Shown: positions 8,600 through 17,431 of the stretch, piece by piece
How the letters are laid out: each line of letters starts with the position of its first letter
Numbering within the stretch: position 1 is the first letter of the stretch
From: Lysobacter sp. Root916
GTDB lineage: Bacteria > Pseudomonadota > Gammaproteobacteria > Xanthomonadales > Xanthomonadaceae
Length of the DNA: 64,000 bases
Reading direction: 5' to 3'
Assembly (NCBI RefSeq): GCF_001429785.1
Contig: NZ_LMJF01000014.1
Location: 96,397 to 160,396, forward strand
The notes under the pieces: model-generated
Database searches by the model: none
The model's input: only the letters and a program-made list of their open reading frames with translations
What the model was told of the DNA's origin: nothing
Translations under genes and position numbers: made by a program

Positions 8600-8995
8600 T
8601 CAGTCGTAGTGCTCGATCTCGTCCGGCATCCGGACCCAGGCGTGCCGGCGGACCTCGTAGACCGAGTGGCGCGGCGGCGGAAACCCCGGATCGGCGAAGG
8701 CGCCCACCGCGACCGAGATCGAGTCCGGCATCGACTGCGGCTCCCAGTACACGGTCGAGCCGCAGGCGGGGCAGAAGTGGAAGCGGGCCGTGGTGCCGCT
8801 GTCGCCGGTGCGCTCGAAACGCCCGGACTCGCCCTCCAGCCGCCGCACCCGCTCGCGCGGGTAGCGCGCCTGCACCGCGAACACGCTGCCGGTACGGCGC
8901 TGGCACTCCAGGCAGTGGCAGACCGAGATCCGCACCGGCTCGCCCTCGCAGGCCACGCGCAGCTGACCGCAGGAACAGGTGGCTAGACGGATCAT
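8600..8995 (-). CDS. GFA family zinc-binding protein
   Basis: 131 residues of the GFA (glutathione-dependent formaldehyde-activating enzyme-like) fold. Zinc-ligand cysteines appear in the family order: CSCGQL near residues 8-13, CHCLECQ near 26-32, and CPACGS near 75-80. Family members are small cytosolic zinc proteins; the founding member Gfa binds the glutathione-formaldehyde adduct, but most single-domain members have no proven activity. Start ATG at 8995 is the first Met before MIRLAT. Transcribed against the envelope genes, with a 300-bp spacer to rpmB behind it. No partner gene such as formaldehyde dehydrogenase is adjacent. Confidence 0.85.
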   Translation of the reverse strand: MIRLATCSCGQLRVACEGEPVRISVCHCLECQRRTGSVFAVQARYPRERVRRLEGESGRFERTGDSGTTARFHFCPACGSTVYWEPQSMPDSISVAVGAFADPGFPPPRHSVYEVRRHAWVRMPDEIEHYD

Positions 8996-9082
8996 GGGCG
9001 CCTCGGGTCGGTCTGGGAGGGGGCTACGGCGCAAAGATACCGCGACGGCCGGCCCGGACGCCCCTGCCCGGCGCCCAAGTGC

Positions 9083-9111
9083 TTGTCTGGGCTCGAATTT
9101 GCCGGCATAAT
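9083..9111 (+). promoter_or_regulatory. Sigma-70 type promoter of rpmB-rpmG
   Basis: TTGTCT (9083-9088), a 17-bp spacer, and CATAAT (9106-9111). Strong, well-spaced boxes for this GC-rich genome. They would start a leader of about 175 nt before rpmB. The leader (9118-9295) holds inverted-repeat-like GC blocks that might mediate autoregulation by a ribosomal protein; that is inference. Confidence 0.6.
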
Positions 9112-9295
9112 GCGCGGCTCGCTGTGTCCGACCCACCCTTAGGGGCAGGTCCGAGCGGTTCCGGAAGCGCGATTCCGGCCGCCTCGATCGGCTGAGGTTT
9201 CCACCCGTATCGCGCGCTGTCCGCGGATTTCCGCGCCGACGGCGGGGCCGCCGCCTCCCTGGCCAAGGGAAGCATCCAATCCTTTCGAGGTGCAC

Positions 9296-9532
9296 ATGTC
9301 CCGCGTATGCCAAGTTACGGGCAAGCGAACGACGACCGGCAACAACGTCTCGCACGCCATGAACAAAACCCGCCGCCGCTTCCTCCCCAACCTGCACGAG
9401 CGCCGCTTCTGGGTCGCCAGTGAGAACCGTTGGGTCAAGCTGCGTGTTTCCGCCAACGCCATGCGTACCATCGACAAGAACGGCATCGACGCCGTTCTGG
9501 CCGATCTCCGCGCCCGCGGCGAAAAGATCTGA
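9296..9532 (+). CDS. rpmB: 50S ribosomal protein L28
   Basis: 78 residues, the usual length of L28. The N-terminus [10 protein letters not shown], then [18 protein letters not shown] and [20 protein letters not shown], is diagnostic. A GTG two codons upstream could extend the frame by Met-His, but ATG 9296 follows CGAGG at proper distance and gives the conserved MSRVCQ start. L28 is a component of the large subunit needed for assembly. rpmG follows after 11 bp, the conserved L28-L33 pair. Confidence 0.97.
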   Translation: MSRVCQVTGKRTTTGNNVSHAMNKTRRRFLPNLHERRFWVASENRWVKLRVSANAMRTIDKNGIDAVLADLRARGEKI

Positions 9533-9543
9533 GGACCTGAATC

Positions 9544-9708
9544 ATGGCTTCCAAGCGCGACAAGATCCGTCTGATCTCTTCGGCCAACACCGGTCACTTC
9601 TACACGACCGACAAGAACAAGAAGAACACCCCGAACAAGATGGAGGTCAAGAAGTACGACCCCGTCGTTCGCAAGCACGTGATTTATAAGGAAGGCAAGA
9701 TCAAGTGA
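9544..9708 (+). CDS. rpmG: 50S ribosomal protein L33
   Basis: 54 residues, too short for many gene callers but unmistakable: [13 protein letters not shown], then [16 protein letters not shown] and the C-terminal [14 protein letters not shown]. This form lacks the CxxC zinc pairs of the zinc-ribbon version, so it is the zinc-free type. L33 sits near the E site of the large subunit. It is preceded by GAGGACCTGAATC 11 bp after rpmB and followed by two hairpins, the second a good terminator. rpmB and rpmG form one transcription unit. Confidence 0.97.
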   Translation: MASKRDKIRLISSANTGHFYTTDKNKKNTPNKMEVKKYDPVVRKHVIYKEGKIK

Positions 9709-9753
9709 CCTTCCGGCCCGTTCGCGCAGCGCGCGAACGGCTTTGCCGGAAGG
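9709..9753 (+). terminator. Long hairpin after rpmG
   Basis: Nested inverted repeat starting at the rpmG stop: outer arms CCTTCCGGC / GCCGGAAGG and inner arms TTCGCGC / GCGCGAA. No T-run follows, so it may be an mRNA-stabilising structure or the first part of a two-hairpin terminator. Confidence 0.5.
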
Positions 9754-9788
9754 TCATCCCCGCGCAGGCGGGGATCCAGGCCTCCGAG

Positions 9789-9817
9789 AAACCCGCCCGC
9801 AAGGCGGGTTTCTTTTT
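9789..9817 (+). terminator. Rho-independent terminator of rpmB-rpmG
   Basis: Perfect 9-bp stem AAACCCGCC / GGCGGGTTT with loop CGCAA (9789-9811) followed by CTTTTTG. A textbook intrinsic terminator. Confidence 0.85.
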
Positions 9818-10110
9818 GTCCGCGATTTGAGTTCCTCGCAGCATTTAGGCCAGCGAACCTCTCGCTGAAGTCGCTGGAGGTTCGGCTACGCCGAAGTAAA
9901 GCGGCGCCCGCTTTCGCGGGAATGACGACATAAAGCGGTACCACCGCCCCGCAACGAGCCTTCGACGAGCCGCCTCTTTTTAGCCCCTCTCCCGCTCGCG
10001 GGAGAGGGGTTGGGGTGAGGGCCGCGCCCACCTACGACTTTCGTAGCCCCCCAGCCTGCCCCGCCCCCACCGCCGTACACTCGACTGTCCGAACGCAGAG
10101 GGGCCCTGCG
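9818..10110. repeat. Intergenic palindromic repeat cluster before the sensor kinase
   Basis: A gene-free stretch with several short palindromes: GCCCGCTTTCGCGGGAATGA near 9906-9925 and a CCCCTCTCCCGCTCGCGGG / GAGAGGGG element followed by TTGGGGTGAGGG at about 9985-10020. The second recurs almost unchanged at 63824-63862. These resemble REP-type extragenic palindromes. An upstream GTG (10015) keeps the sensor-kinase frame open, but it lies inside the repeat and is not used as the start here. Confidence 0.6.
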
Positions 10111-13100
10111 GTGATCCCAGGCTGGATATTGCTGCTGGTGTCGGCCGGCTACGTCGGCCTGCTGTTCGCGGTCGCCTACTACGGCGACCAGCGCACCGCG
10201 CGTACCCCGAAGCTGCGTTGGCTGCGTCCGGCCGTGTACTCGCTGGCGCTGGCGGTGTACTGCTCGTCCTGGACCTTCTACGGCGCGGTCGGCACCGCCG
10301 CGCGCACCGGCCTGGGCTTCCTGCCGATCTATCTGGGCCCGCTGCTGATGCTGGCCTTCGGCTGGCGCATCCTCGAACGCCTGGTGCTGATCTCCGGCGA
10401 GCACCGTATCGTCTCGATCGCCGACTTCCTGTCCTCGCGCTACGGCCGCGCGCCCGGCCTGGCCGCGCTGGTGGCGGCGGTCGCGCTGACCGCCGCGGTG
10501 CCCTACGTCGCCCTGCAGTTCAAGGCCGTGGCGATGAGCGTGGAAGTGCTGGCCGGCGTGCCCTCCGACGCCAGCCTGCTCGCCGACCCGGCCTTCTATG
10601 TCGCGCTGATGCTGGCGGTGTTCGCGATCCTGTTCGGCACCCGCCAGATCGACGCCACCGAACACCACCACGGCATGGTGTTGGCGGTGGCGCTGGAATC
10701 GCTGGTCAAGCTGGTCGCCTTCGTCGCCATCGGCGTGTTCGCGCTCGCCCACCTGCCCGGCGACGGCAACCTGGCCGCGCGCGTGGGCCAGGCCGCGCGC
10801 GTGGTCACCGCGCCCGGCCTGCCGCCGGGCTTCGTCGCCCAGACCTTGCTGGCCTTCGCCGCGATCCTGTGCCTGCCGCGCCAGTTCCACGTCGCCGTGG
10901 TGGAGTGCCAGGACCCGAACGACCTGCGCCCCGCGCGCTGGCTGTTCGGCGGCTATCTCGCCCTGATCAGTCTGCTGGTGGTGCCGATCACCTTGACCGG
11001 TCAGGCCGTGCTGGGCGGCACTTCGGTATCGCCGGACACCTACGTGCTGGCCCTGCCGCTGGCGCTGAAGCAGGAAACCCTGGCGCTGATGGTCTACATC
11101 GGCGGTTTCTCGGCCGCGACCGGCATGGTGATCGTGGCCAGCGTCGCCTTGGCCACCATGGTCAGCAACGACCTGGTCGTGCCGCTGCTGCTGCGCAGCG
11201 GCGCCCTGCGCGAAACCCAGGGCATCGACCGCCAAGTGCTGTGGGTGCGGCGCGCGACCATCCTGGTGCTGGCGATGATGGCCTACGCCTACCATCGCGC
11301 CTCGATCGGCGCCGACAGCCTGGCCCAGCACGGCCTGCTCGCGTTCGCGGCGGTCGCGCAGTTCGCGCCCGCGCTGATCGGCGGCCTGTACTGGCGCGGC
11401 GCCAGTCGCGCCGGCGCGTTCGCGGGCCTGCTCGCGGGCGCGCTGCTGTGGCTCTACACCCTGCTGCTGCCTGCGCTCGCGCGCGTGGGCTGGCTCGACA
11501 CCGCCTGGATCGAACACGGCCCGCTGGGCGTGTCCTGGCTGCGTCCGGAGCAGTTGTTCGGGCTCACCGGCTGGGACGCGCTCACCCACGGCACCTTCTG
11601 GTCGCTGCTGTTCAACATCGGCTTCTTCCTGTTCGTTTCGGTGCGCCAGCGTCCGCGCCTGCAGGACCAACTGCTGGCCGCGACCTATCTGGATCCTTAC
11701 GTGCAGCGCCCCGCGCTGGGCCCGGGCGGCTGGGCCGGCAGCGTGCGCAGCGGCGAACTGCTGACCCTGGCCGAACGCATCGTCGGCGAGCGCCACGCGC
11801 GGCGCGCGTTCGAGGAATACGCGCAGGCGCAGGGCCGCACCTGGCTGCCCGACCAACCCGCCGACCGCGCGCTGGCGCAATTCACCGAACGCCTGCTGGC
11901 CTCGGCGATCGGCGCCGCCTCCGCGCGCCTCACTCTGACCAGCGCCTTGCGCGGTTCGGGCATGGAGTTGGGCGAGGTCGTGGCCTTGCTCGACGAGGCC
12001 AATCAGGAACTGCGCTTCAACCGCCAGGTGCTGTCGACCACGCTGGAGAACATCAGCCAGGGCGTGAGCGTGGTCGACCGCGACATGCGCCTGGTGGCCT
12101 GGAACCGCCGCTATCAGGAATTGTTCGACTACCCCGACGGCATGCTCTACGTCGGCCGCCCGGTCAGCGACCTGATCCGCTGGAACGCCGAGCGCGGCGA
12201 GATGGGCGCCGGCGACATCGACGCGCAAGTGCGGCGCCGTCTCGCCCACCTGCGCGCGGGCGCCTCGCACGTGTTCGAGCGCGTGCGCGCCAACGGCCAG
12301 GTGATCGAGATGGTCGGCCGCCCGCTGCTGGGCGGCGGCTACGTCACCAGCTACAGCGACGTCACCGACTACAAGCGCGCCGAGCAGGCCCTGCGCGAAG
12401 CCAACGAGAACCTGGAGCAGCGCGTCGAACAACGCACCCAGGAAGCCGAGGCCGCGCAGCAATCCAAGACCCGCTTCCTGGCCGCGGTCAGCCACGACGT
12501 GCTGCAGCCCTTGAACGCCGCGCGCCTGTTCACCACCGCGCTGCGCGAAACCACCGACGCCGACGAGCAGAGCCGCCTGGCCGAACGCGTCGATGCCTCG
12601 CTGCGCGCGGCCGAGGATCTGCTAGACGGCCTGCTCGACATCTCGCGCCTGGACGCCGGCGCGTTGCGCCCGGAGCCCACCGACTTCGACGCCGGCGAAC
12701 TGTTGCGCGAACTGGCCGCGCAATACGCGCCCAGCGCGGCCGGCCGCGGCCTGCAGCTGCGCGTGCGCGTACCGCTGGAGGAAATGCCGGTGCGCAGCGA
12801 CCGCCGCCTGCTGCGGCGCGCGCTGCAGAACTTCATCGCCAACGCCTTCCGTTACACCCGCGAGGGCGGCGTGCTGATGGCCGCGCGCGCGCGCCAGGGC
12901 CAAGTCGAACTGCAGGTCTGGGATACCGGCCCCGGCATACCCGAGCATCACCTCGAGCAGATCTTCGACGAGTTCCGGCGCTTCGATCAGCCCGGCGTCG
13001 GCGGCGAGCGCGGCCTGGGCCTGGGCCTGTCGATCTGCCAACGCATCGCGCGCACCCTCGACCATCCGCTGCGCGTGCGCTCGCGCGTGGGACGCGGCAG

Positions 13101-13551
13101 CGTGTTCTCGATCGCCGTGCCTTGCGGGCGCACCGCGCGCGCGCGCATCGCCGCCGCGCCGGCCATCGCCGACTCGCTGTCCGGCCTGCGCGTGCTGTGC
13201 GTCGACAACGACCTGGAGATCCTGGACGGCATGCGCACCTTGCTCAGCCGCTGGCAGGCCACCGCGCTGATCGCGGCCACGGTCGACGAGGCCTTGGCCC
13301 TGATGGATCAGAAACCCGATGTCGCGTTGGTCGACTTCCACCTGCACGACCGGCTCGACGGCCTGGGCGTGGTCGATGCCTTGCGCGCGCGCGCCGGACG
13401 TACCCTGCCGGCGGCGCTGCTCACCGGCGACGGCAGCGATGCGCTCAAGCTGGCCGCGCGCGAACGCGGTTGCCACGTGCTCACCAAGCCGATCAAGCCA
13501 GCTTCGCTGCGCGCGTTCCTGGCCGCGCAGCGGCAGACCGTATCGACTTGA
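10111..13551 (+). CDS. crbS: SSS-domain hybrid sensor histidine kinase, CrbS/MxtR-like
   Basis: 1146 residues. The N-terminal half (about 1-520) is a sodium:solute symporter (SLC5) domain of many membrane helices, beginning WILLLVSAGYVGLLFAVAYY. A PAS-type sensor (about 645-750, opening ENISQGVSVVDRDMRLVAWN) follows, then a coiled linker, HisKA with phospho-acceptor His795 in AVSHDVLQPLN, a GHKL ATPase (N-box NFIANAFRY near 908; G-boxes DTGPGIP and GLGLGLSI), and a receiver with Asp1075 and Lys1126. This is the layout of CrbS/MxtR/CbrA kinases. Given the LuxR regulator and acs a few genes away, CrbS/MxtR, sensor of the acetate switch, is the best match. GTG 10111 is chosen because translation then begins right before the first helix. 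Confidence 0.85.
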   Translation: MIPGWILLLVSAGYVGLLFAVAYYGDQRTARTPKLRWLRPAVYSLALAVYCSSWTFYGAVGTAARTGLGFLPIYLGPLLMLAFGWRILERLVLISGEHRIVSIADFLSSRYGRAPGLAALVAAVALTAAVPYVALQFKAVAMSVEVLAGVPSDASLLADPAFYVALMLAVFAILFGTRQIDATEHHHGMVLAVALESLVKLVAFVAIGVFALAHLPGDGNLAARVGQAARVVTAPGLPPGFVAQTLLAFAAILCLPRQFHVAVVECQDPNDLRPARWLFGGYLALISLLVVPITLTGQAVLGGTSVSPDTYVLALPLALKQETLALMVYIGGFSAATGMVIVASVALATMVSNDLVVPLLLRSGALRETQGIDRQVLWVRRATILVLAMMAYAYHRASIGADSLAQHGLLAFAAVAQFAPALIGGLYWRGASRAGAFAGLLAGALLWLYTLLLPALARVGWLDTAWIEHGPLGVSWLRPEQLFGLTGWDALTHGTFWSLLFNIGFFLFVSVRQRPRLQDQLLAATYLDPYVQRPALGPGGWAGSVRSGELLTLAERIVGERHARRAFEEYAQAQGRTWLPDQPADRALAQFTERLLASAIGAASARLTLTSALRGSGMELGEVVALLDEANQELRFNRQVLSTTLENISQGVSVVDRDMRLVAWNRRYQELFDYPDGMLYVGRPVSDLIRWNAERGEMGAGDIDAQVRRRLAHLRAGASHVFERVRANGQVIEMVGRPLLGGGYVTSYSDVTDYKRAEQALREANENLEQRVEQRTQEAEAAQQSKTRFLAAVSHDVLQPLNAARLFTTALRETTDADEQSRLAERVDASLRAAEDLLDGLLDISRLDAGALRPEPTDFDAGELLRELAAQYAPSAAGRGLQLRVRVPLEEMPVRSDRRLLRRALQNFIANAFRYTREGGVLMAARARQGQVELQVWDTGPGIPEHHLEQIFDEFRRFDQPGVGGERGLGLGLSICQRIARTLDHPLRVRSRVGRGSVFSIAVPCGRTARARIAAAPAIADSLSGLRVLCVDNDLEILDGMRTLLSRWQATALIAATVDEALALMDQKPDVALVDFHLHDRLDGLGVVDALRARAGRTLPAALLTGDGSDALKLAARERGCHVLTKPIKPASLRAFLAAQRQTVST

Positions 13552-13581
13552 GGGCGCGCCGCAGCGAATCGAATCCGCGCA

Positions 13582-14070
13582 TCAGGGTGGCTGCGTCTGC
13601 GTGCAGACCGTGGCTTCGCAGTAACGCCGCAATGCCGGCAACGCGATTTCCCAGTAGTAGTTGATGTGCCCGTACACGGCGTAGTTGCCCAGGTTGCTCA
13701 AGGTCAGGTCCACGCGCGTGGCGCCGCCCGAGGGAGCCAGCGCGAAGCGCAGCACGACATGGCGCTCAAGCAGATCGGGAAACACCCGCCGCGACAGCGA
13801 ACTCCAGTGAGTGTATTGCAGCAGGCGCGGCGGCTCGAAGGCCTGGACCACACCTCGATTTTCGAAACGCAGGCGGCCGTGTAGCAGGCCGCGGAAGACC
13901 ACCGGACCGCCTGGTGTCCAGTCAGTCTGCACCGCGAACTCCTCGTCCGACATCCAGGCTTCGAGCGCATGCGCTTCGGTCAGGGCAGCCCAGACCACGG
14001 CCTGCGGCGCCTGGATCAGGATGGATTTCTCGACCAGCTGAGGGTAGTCGCGTTCCGATGCGACGCTCAT
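13582..14070 (-). CDS. SRPBCC-fold protein (START/AHSA1-like)
   Basis: 162 residues from ATG 14070. The helix-grip fold signature is visible: an opening strand RDYPQLVEKSILIQAP, the helix AVVWAALTEAHALEAWM, then strands with GGPVVFRG, RFENRGVVQAFEPPRLLQYTHW and VVLRFALAPSGGATRVDLTLS. Such proteins bind hydrophobic ligands or act as stress-related cochaperone-like proteins; the substrate is unknown. An alternative ATG at 14106 overlaps the stop of the upstream secreted-protein gene by 8 bp behind a GGAG at close spacing, so coupling is possible. The gene runs against crbS and belongs to the small set splitting crbS from crbR. Confidence 0.75.
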   Translation of the reverse strand: MSVASERDYPQLVEKSILIQAPQAVVWAALTEAHALEAWMSDEEFAVQTDWTPGGPVVFRGLLHGRLRFENRGVVQAFEPPRLLQYTHWSSLSRRVFPDLLERHVVLRFALAPSGGATRVDLTLSNLGNYAVYGHINYYWEIALPALRRYCEATVCTQTQPP

Positions 14071-14098
14071 GTGCGTGCCTGGATCGCGAACGAGTGCA

Positions 14099-14605
14099 TC
14101 AACCATCACTCCAAGTGACCGCAAGCTCTGTAGGCGTGATCGAAAGGGTCAAGCCCAGCGGGAACTGCGAGCCCTCATCGCGCGTGAGGTCCAGCTCGAC
14201 CAGGTCGCGGTTGTCGGCTCGGACGCTGAACGCATGGCTCGCGAACGCGGCCACCATGCGCTCGGCGTCGGCAGGCGACCAATACGTCGATACCGCCGCG
14301 AACAATCGGCGCAAGGCGATCCGGTTGTCGGGACGTCGATCGGAGGGATAGCGGAGCGTGACGTTCGCCGCCAGATCGACGCAACCCGCGTATTCCACGC
14401 TCAGCACGCCGCCATCGGCCATGCGCCAAGACACTTCGTGTCTGTCAGCGCTCACTCGACCGCCGGGATGGCGCGCCGCCCTCTCGGCCAACCGCTTGAC
14501 CTGGTAGCCCTGGTCGAAACTGCAATCGTCGTCGCCCGCGTGCAGCAACGGGCTCGCGCAGAGGGCGAGCAGCGCGCACAGCATCGATAGCTTGCGGGAT
14601 CTCAC
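14099..14605 (-). CDS. Secreted protein of unknown function
   Basis: 168 residues starting with a Sec signal peptide (RSRKLSMLCALLALCASPLLHA). GTG 14605 is chosen: ACGGAG stands 5 nt before it, whereas the upstream ATG (14623) has no site and would add six polar residues. The mature protein has a cysteine pair (DDDCSFDQG and YAGCVDL) and a segment on leaving cytosol rich in charged residues. I recognise no domain. It is followed by the SRPBCC gene with near or actual overlap, so the two form an operon. An AT-richer stretch lies upstream. Confidence 0.65.
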   Translation of the reverse strand: MRSRKLSMLCALLALCASPLLHAGDDDCSFDQGYQVKRLAERAARHPGGRVSADRHEVSWRMADGGVLSVEYAGCVDLAANVTLRYPSDRRPDNRIALRRLFAAVSTYWSPADAERMVAAFASHAFSVRADNRDLVELDLTRDEGSQFPLGLTLSITPTELAVTWSDG

Positions 14606-14790
14606 ACAGACTCCGTTACGCATGGCGACTGCCCGGCCGAACTTCGGTATTTCAATCGTACAAGAGCCGCATCGCGCTTGCGCCGCCTGGGCTTTCGTTT
14701 GCTGGAAACGCGCCCGCGTTTCTCGCTCCCCATACGATTCATTTTACGACCCTCGGTGAACGGCTGTCGATAAGAAACGCGCGCAAATTC
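14606..14790. promoter_or_regulatory. Divergent spacer, AT-richer than surroundings
   Basis: About 185 bp between a minus-strand operon and a plus-strand hydrolase. Clusters such as TTTCAATCG and TTCATTTTACGAC make it the likely promoter region for both directions; no clear boxes could be fixed. Confidence 0.35.
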
Positions 14791-16239
14791 ATGCGATTGA
14801 TAAAGTTTCCGCACGCGAATCGCGCGTCCGGATTTCCAGAGCGATGCCCCTTGAACAGGCCCGAATCCAGCGCCTACCGACAGCGCACTTCCACGCACCC
14901 CCTACCTCTGGGCTATTGGAGCGGCACCGTCACCGTGTCGGGCATGCCGCTTGCGGTGCGCCTGCTGATCGAATCGTCGGGCGACGGTATCGCCATCACC
15001 GCGGATTTTCCGCAACAAGGACGCGGCGGTTTCGTCTTTACCGAAGCCCAGTACCTGCAGGGCCTGCTCAGTTTCAATAGCCGCTCTCTAGGCCGGTACC
15101 GAGGTCAACTGAGCGTGGATGGCAGCCGTATCGACGGCGAGTTTCTGTTTCAGGACCAGCGCCGACCGATGCGCTTGGAGGCGGGCGACGTGGCGCCGAC
15201 GCCGCCGCTGCGGCCGCAAACGCCGCAACCGCCTTTCGACTACGCCATCGAAGCGATCCGCGTCGCCAACCGCCGCGCCGGCATACAGCTGGCCGGAACC
15301 TTGACGATGCCGCGCGCGGGCACCCGGCGGGCGACGGCGCTGCTGATCAACGGATCCGGCGCGTTGGACCGCGACGAAACCGTGTTCGGCCACAAACCTT
15401 TCTGGGTGCTGGCCGACCATCTGAGCCGGTGCGGCTACGCCGTGCTGCGGCTGGACGACCGCGGCGTCGGCGAATCCGGCGGCGAGCGGTCGGCGATCAC
15501 GCTGGCCGACGAGGCGCAGGACATGGCCGCTGCATTCGACTTCCTGCTGGCAAGACAGGAGCTGCGATCCGCGCCGGTCGGCCTGATCGGTCACAGCATG
15601 GGCGGCGCGATCGGCCAATGGCTCGCGGCGGAGCGCGAGGAGACGGCATTCCTGATTTCGATGGCCGGCCCAGGACTGCCGATGGGCGAGGTACTGGCGC
15701 TACGTGAGGGCGAGGCCCTGCGACGCAGCGGCGCGACGACCGACGTCGTCGAGCGTCATATCGCGTTCGCTCGCGCGCTGTTCCGCGAACTCGCCGATAT
15801 GCCGGCGGATGCGGCGATCGACGCCGAGCGCATCGTCGCCATCGCCCATGCGCACGGCGCCGACGCGACCGCGCAGGCGAACGCCGGCGACTGGCTGGCG
15901 CGCTACAACCAAGTCTGGTTCCGCTCGGCGCTGCGCTTCGACCCGGCGCGAACGCTGGCGCGCATTTCGGCGCCGGTGCTGGCGCTCAATGGGGAACGCG
16001 ACGTGCAGGTCCCCGCAAGGACCAATCTGGAGGCGATCGGTCGGACGCTCGGCGCCACGCAACATCGCGACTGCACCCTGCGGGAACTGCCGGGACTGAA
16101 TCATCTGTTCCAGTCCTGCATCAGCGGCGAGGCCTACGAGTATCCGATCATCGAGGAGACCTTTTCGCCGCTGGCACTGGCGACGATAAGCGATTGGCTG
16201 GACCGGCGGTTCGCGCCGATCGACGACGCCGAGGCTTGA
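14791..16239 (+). CDS. Alpha/beta hydrolase (serine esterase-like) with N-terminal beta domain
   Basis: 482 residues in the longest form. The first 150 residues form a beta-rich domain opening GYWSGTVTVSGMPLAVRLLI that often precedes this hydrolase type. The hydrolase follows with the oxyanion segment LLINGSGALDRDE, the nucleophile elbow GHSMGGA (Ser near 269), the acid in LNGERDVQVP (near 404) and the histidine in LPGLNHLFQ (near 436). It matches the dienelactone-hydrolase-like family of exported or cytosolic esterases whose substrates are mostly unknown. No signal peptide is seen and no good ribosome-binding site marks ATG 14791, so the true start may be downstream, before GYWSG. It lies between crbS and crbR but has no obvious role in acetate use. 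Confidence 0.8.
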   Translation: MRLIKFPHANRASGFPERCPLNRPESSAYRQRTSTHPLPLGYWSGTVTVSGMPLAVRLLIESSGDGIAITADFPQQGRGGFVFTEAQYLQGLLSFNSRSLGRYRGQLSVDGSRIDGEFLFQDQRRPMRLEAGDVAPTPPLRPQTPQPPFDYAIEAIRVANRRAGIQLAGTLTMPRAGTRRATALLINGSGALDRDETVFGHKPFWVLADHLSRCGYAVLRLDDRGVGESGGERSAITLADEAQDMAAAFDFLLARQELRSAPVGLIGHSMGGAIGQWLAAEREETAFLISMAGPGLPMGEVLALREGEALRRSGATTDVVERHIAFARALFRELADMPADAAIDAERIVAIAHAHGADATAQANAGDWLARYNQVWFRSALRFDPARTLARISAPVLALNGERDVQVPARTNLEAIGRTLGATQHRDCTLRELPGLNHLFQSCISGEAYEYPIIEETFSPLALATISDWLDRRFAPIDDAEA

Positions 16240-16293
16240 TCGCGATCGAGTCCGGCGGAGGCGTCCCGCGCCTGCGCCGCGATGGACACTTCG

Positions 16294-16962
16294 CTACTCG
16301 CCCTCTTCGGCCGGCAGCACGATCGCGCCCGGGTCCAAGGCCAGACGTCCGGCGATCAGCACCGCCTGAGTCCGGTTGTTGGCGCCCAACTTGCGCAGGA
16401 TCGCGGTCACGTGCGCCTTCACGGTCGCTTCGGACACGCCCAGCTCGTAGCCGATCTGTTTGTTGAGCAAGCCCGCGCCCAGCATTTGCAGCACGCGGAA
16501 TTGTTGCGGGGTCAGATCGCGCAGGCGCTGCGCGGCGTCGTGTTCGTCATCGGCGGCGGCCGGCGCCGACAAGGCCGCGGCCGGCGCCCAGCGATCGCCG
16601 GCGAGCACGCTGGCGATCGCCTCGCCCAGGGTGGCCGCGTCGGCCGACTTGGGGATGAAGCCGACCGCGCCATGATCCAGCGCGCGTCGCATCACCGCCG
16701 GCTCCTCGCGCGCCGACACCACCACGATCGGCAACTGCGGGTGCAATGCGCGCAGATGCACGAGAGCGCTGAATCCCTGCGCACCGGGCATGTTGAGATC
16801 CAGCAGCAGCAGGTCGGCGTCGGACTCCGCTTCGACCAGCGCATACAGTGCATCCACGCTGTCGGCCTCGCGCAGCGACGCATCGGGCAGCACCCGCGCC
16901 ACCGCGCCGCGCAGGGCTTCGCGGAACAGCGGATGGTCGTCGGCGATCAGCAGGGTAGCCAT
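16294..16962 (-). CDS. crbR: LuxR-family response regulator, CrbR/ErdR-like
   Basis: 222 residues. N-terminal receiver: acidic pair in LLIADDHPLF (Asp8, Asp9), phospho-acceptor Asp55 in LLLDLNMPG, and switch Lys105. A linker leads to a LuxR/NarL helix-turn-helix (about 155-215) with LTPQQFRVLQMLGAGLLNKQI and SEATVKAHVTAILRKLGANN. ATG 16962 follows GGAG at 8 nt; an upstream Met would add a basic tail without homology. Proteins of this kind partner with SSS-type sensor kinases (CrbS/CrbR in Vibrio, MxtR/ErdR in Pseudomonas) and activate acs. Proximity to acs and a CrbS-like kinase supports that role, which is inference from gene order. Confidence 0.85.
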   Translation of the reverse strand: MATLLIADDHPLFREALRGAVARVLPDASLREADSVDALYALVEAESDADLLLLDLNMPGAQGFSALVHLRALHPQLPIVVVSAREEPAVMRRALDHGAVGFIPKSADAATLGEAIASVLAGDRWAPAAALSAPAAADDEHDAAQRLRDLTPQQFRVLQMLGAGLLNKQIGYELGVSEATVKAHVTAILRKLGANNRTQAVLIAGRLALDPGAIVLPAEEGE

Positions 16963-17051
16963 GGCTGCGCTCCTGGGTAGGGGTTTTCCTGCGCTACGAC
17001 GCGGCATCGGCCGTCTGTCGCGATAGGTGCCGCGAACGGTTCAATACCTGC

Positions 17052-17414
17052 ATGTTGCCGTATCGAAAAGACCTGAAACGACCCGCTCATCGTTTGCGCG
17101 GCGCGATGACCGCCGCGGAACAGCGCCTTTGGTTGCGTTTGCGGCGACGGCAGATCGAGGGTGTTCGGTTCTATCGGCAAAAGCCGCTCGCGATCTATGT
17201 GGTGGACTTCTACGCCGCCGCCGCGATGTTGGTGGTGGAGGTCGATGGAGGGCAGCATTTCGAGCCGGAGGCGTTGGCGGCCGACCGGATACGCGAGGAG
17301 GCGCTGGCGGCGATGGGCTTGCGGGTACTGCGATTCGATAACCGGCAGGTGCTGTTGGAGACCGAGGAGGTGATGGCTGCGATTTGGGCGGCGGTCAGGG
17401 AGCGAATGCGTTGA
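17052..17414 (+). CDS. DUF559 endonuclease-like protein
   Basis: 120 residues of the DUF559 family, related to the very-short-patch-repair endonuclease fold. Visible marks are the opening LRGAMTAAEQRLWLRLRRRQ, the motif GVRFYRQKPLAIYVVDFYA with the Asp, and VVEVDGGQHFE with the acidic pair expected of a PD-(D/E)XK-like centre. The C-terminal half includes LRVLRFDNRQVLLETEEV. Activity of this family is unproven; members are scattered in genomes and often linked to mobile DNA. Here it lies beside a MITE-like repeat between the response-regulator gene and acs, so it was probably inserted there. Confidence 0.85.
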   Translation: MLPYRKDLKRPAHRLRGAMTAAEQRLWLRLRRRQIEGVRFYRQKPLAIYVVDFYAAAAMLVVEVDGGQHFEPEALAADRIREEALAAMGLRVLRFDNRQVLLETEEVMAAIWAAVRERMR

Positions 17415-17431
17415 CCTCGAGTGGTGGGAAA

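Noticed and set aside
9886..12495. 869-codon minus-strand frame opposite the sensor kinase
   Set aside because: Shadow of the crbS-like gene; repetitive Gln/Gly/His composition and no ribosome-binding site.
10218..13664. 1148-codon plus-strand frame overlapping the sensor kinase
   Set aside because: Out-of-frame reading with an Arg/Pro/Ala-rich product; the kinase frame shows all domains.
14602..14898. 98-codon minus-strand frame in the divergent spacer
   Set aside because: Very Arg/Lys-rich, overlaps the hydrolase start, and has no ribosome-binding site or family.
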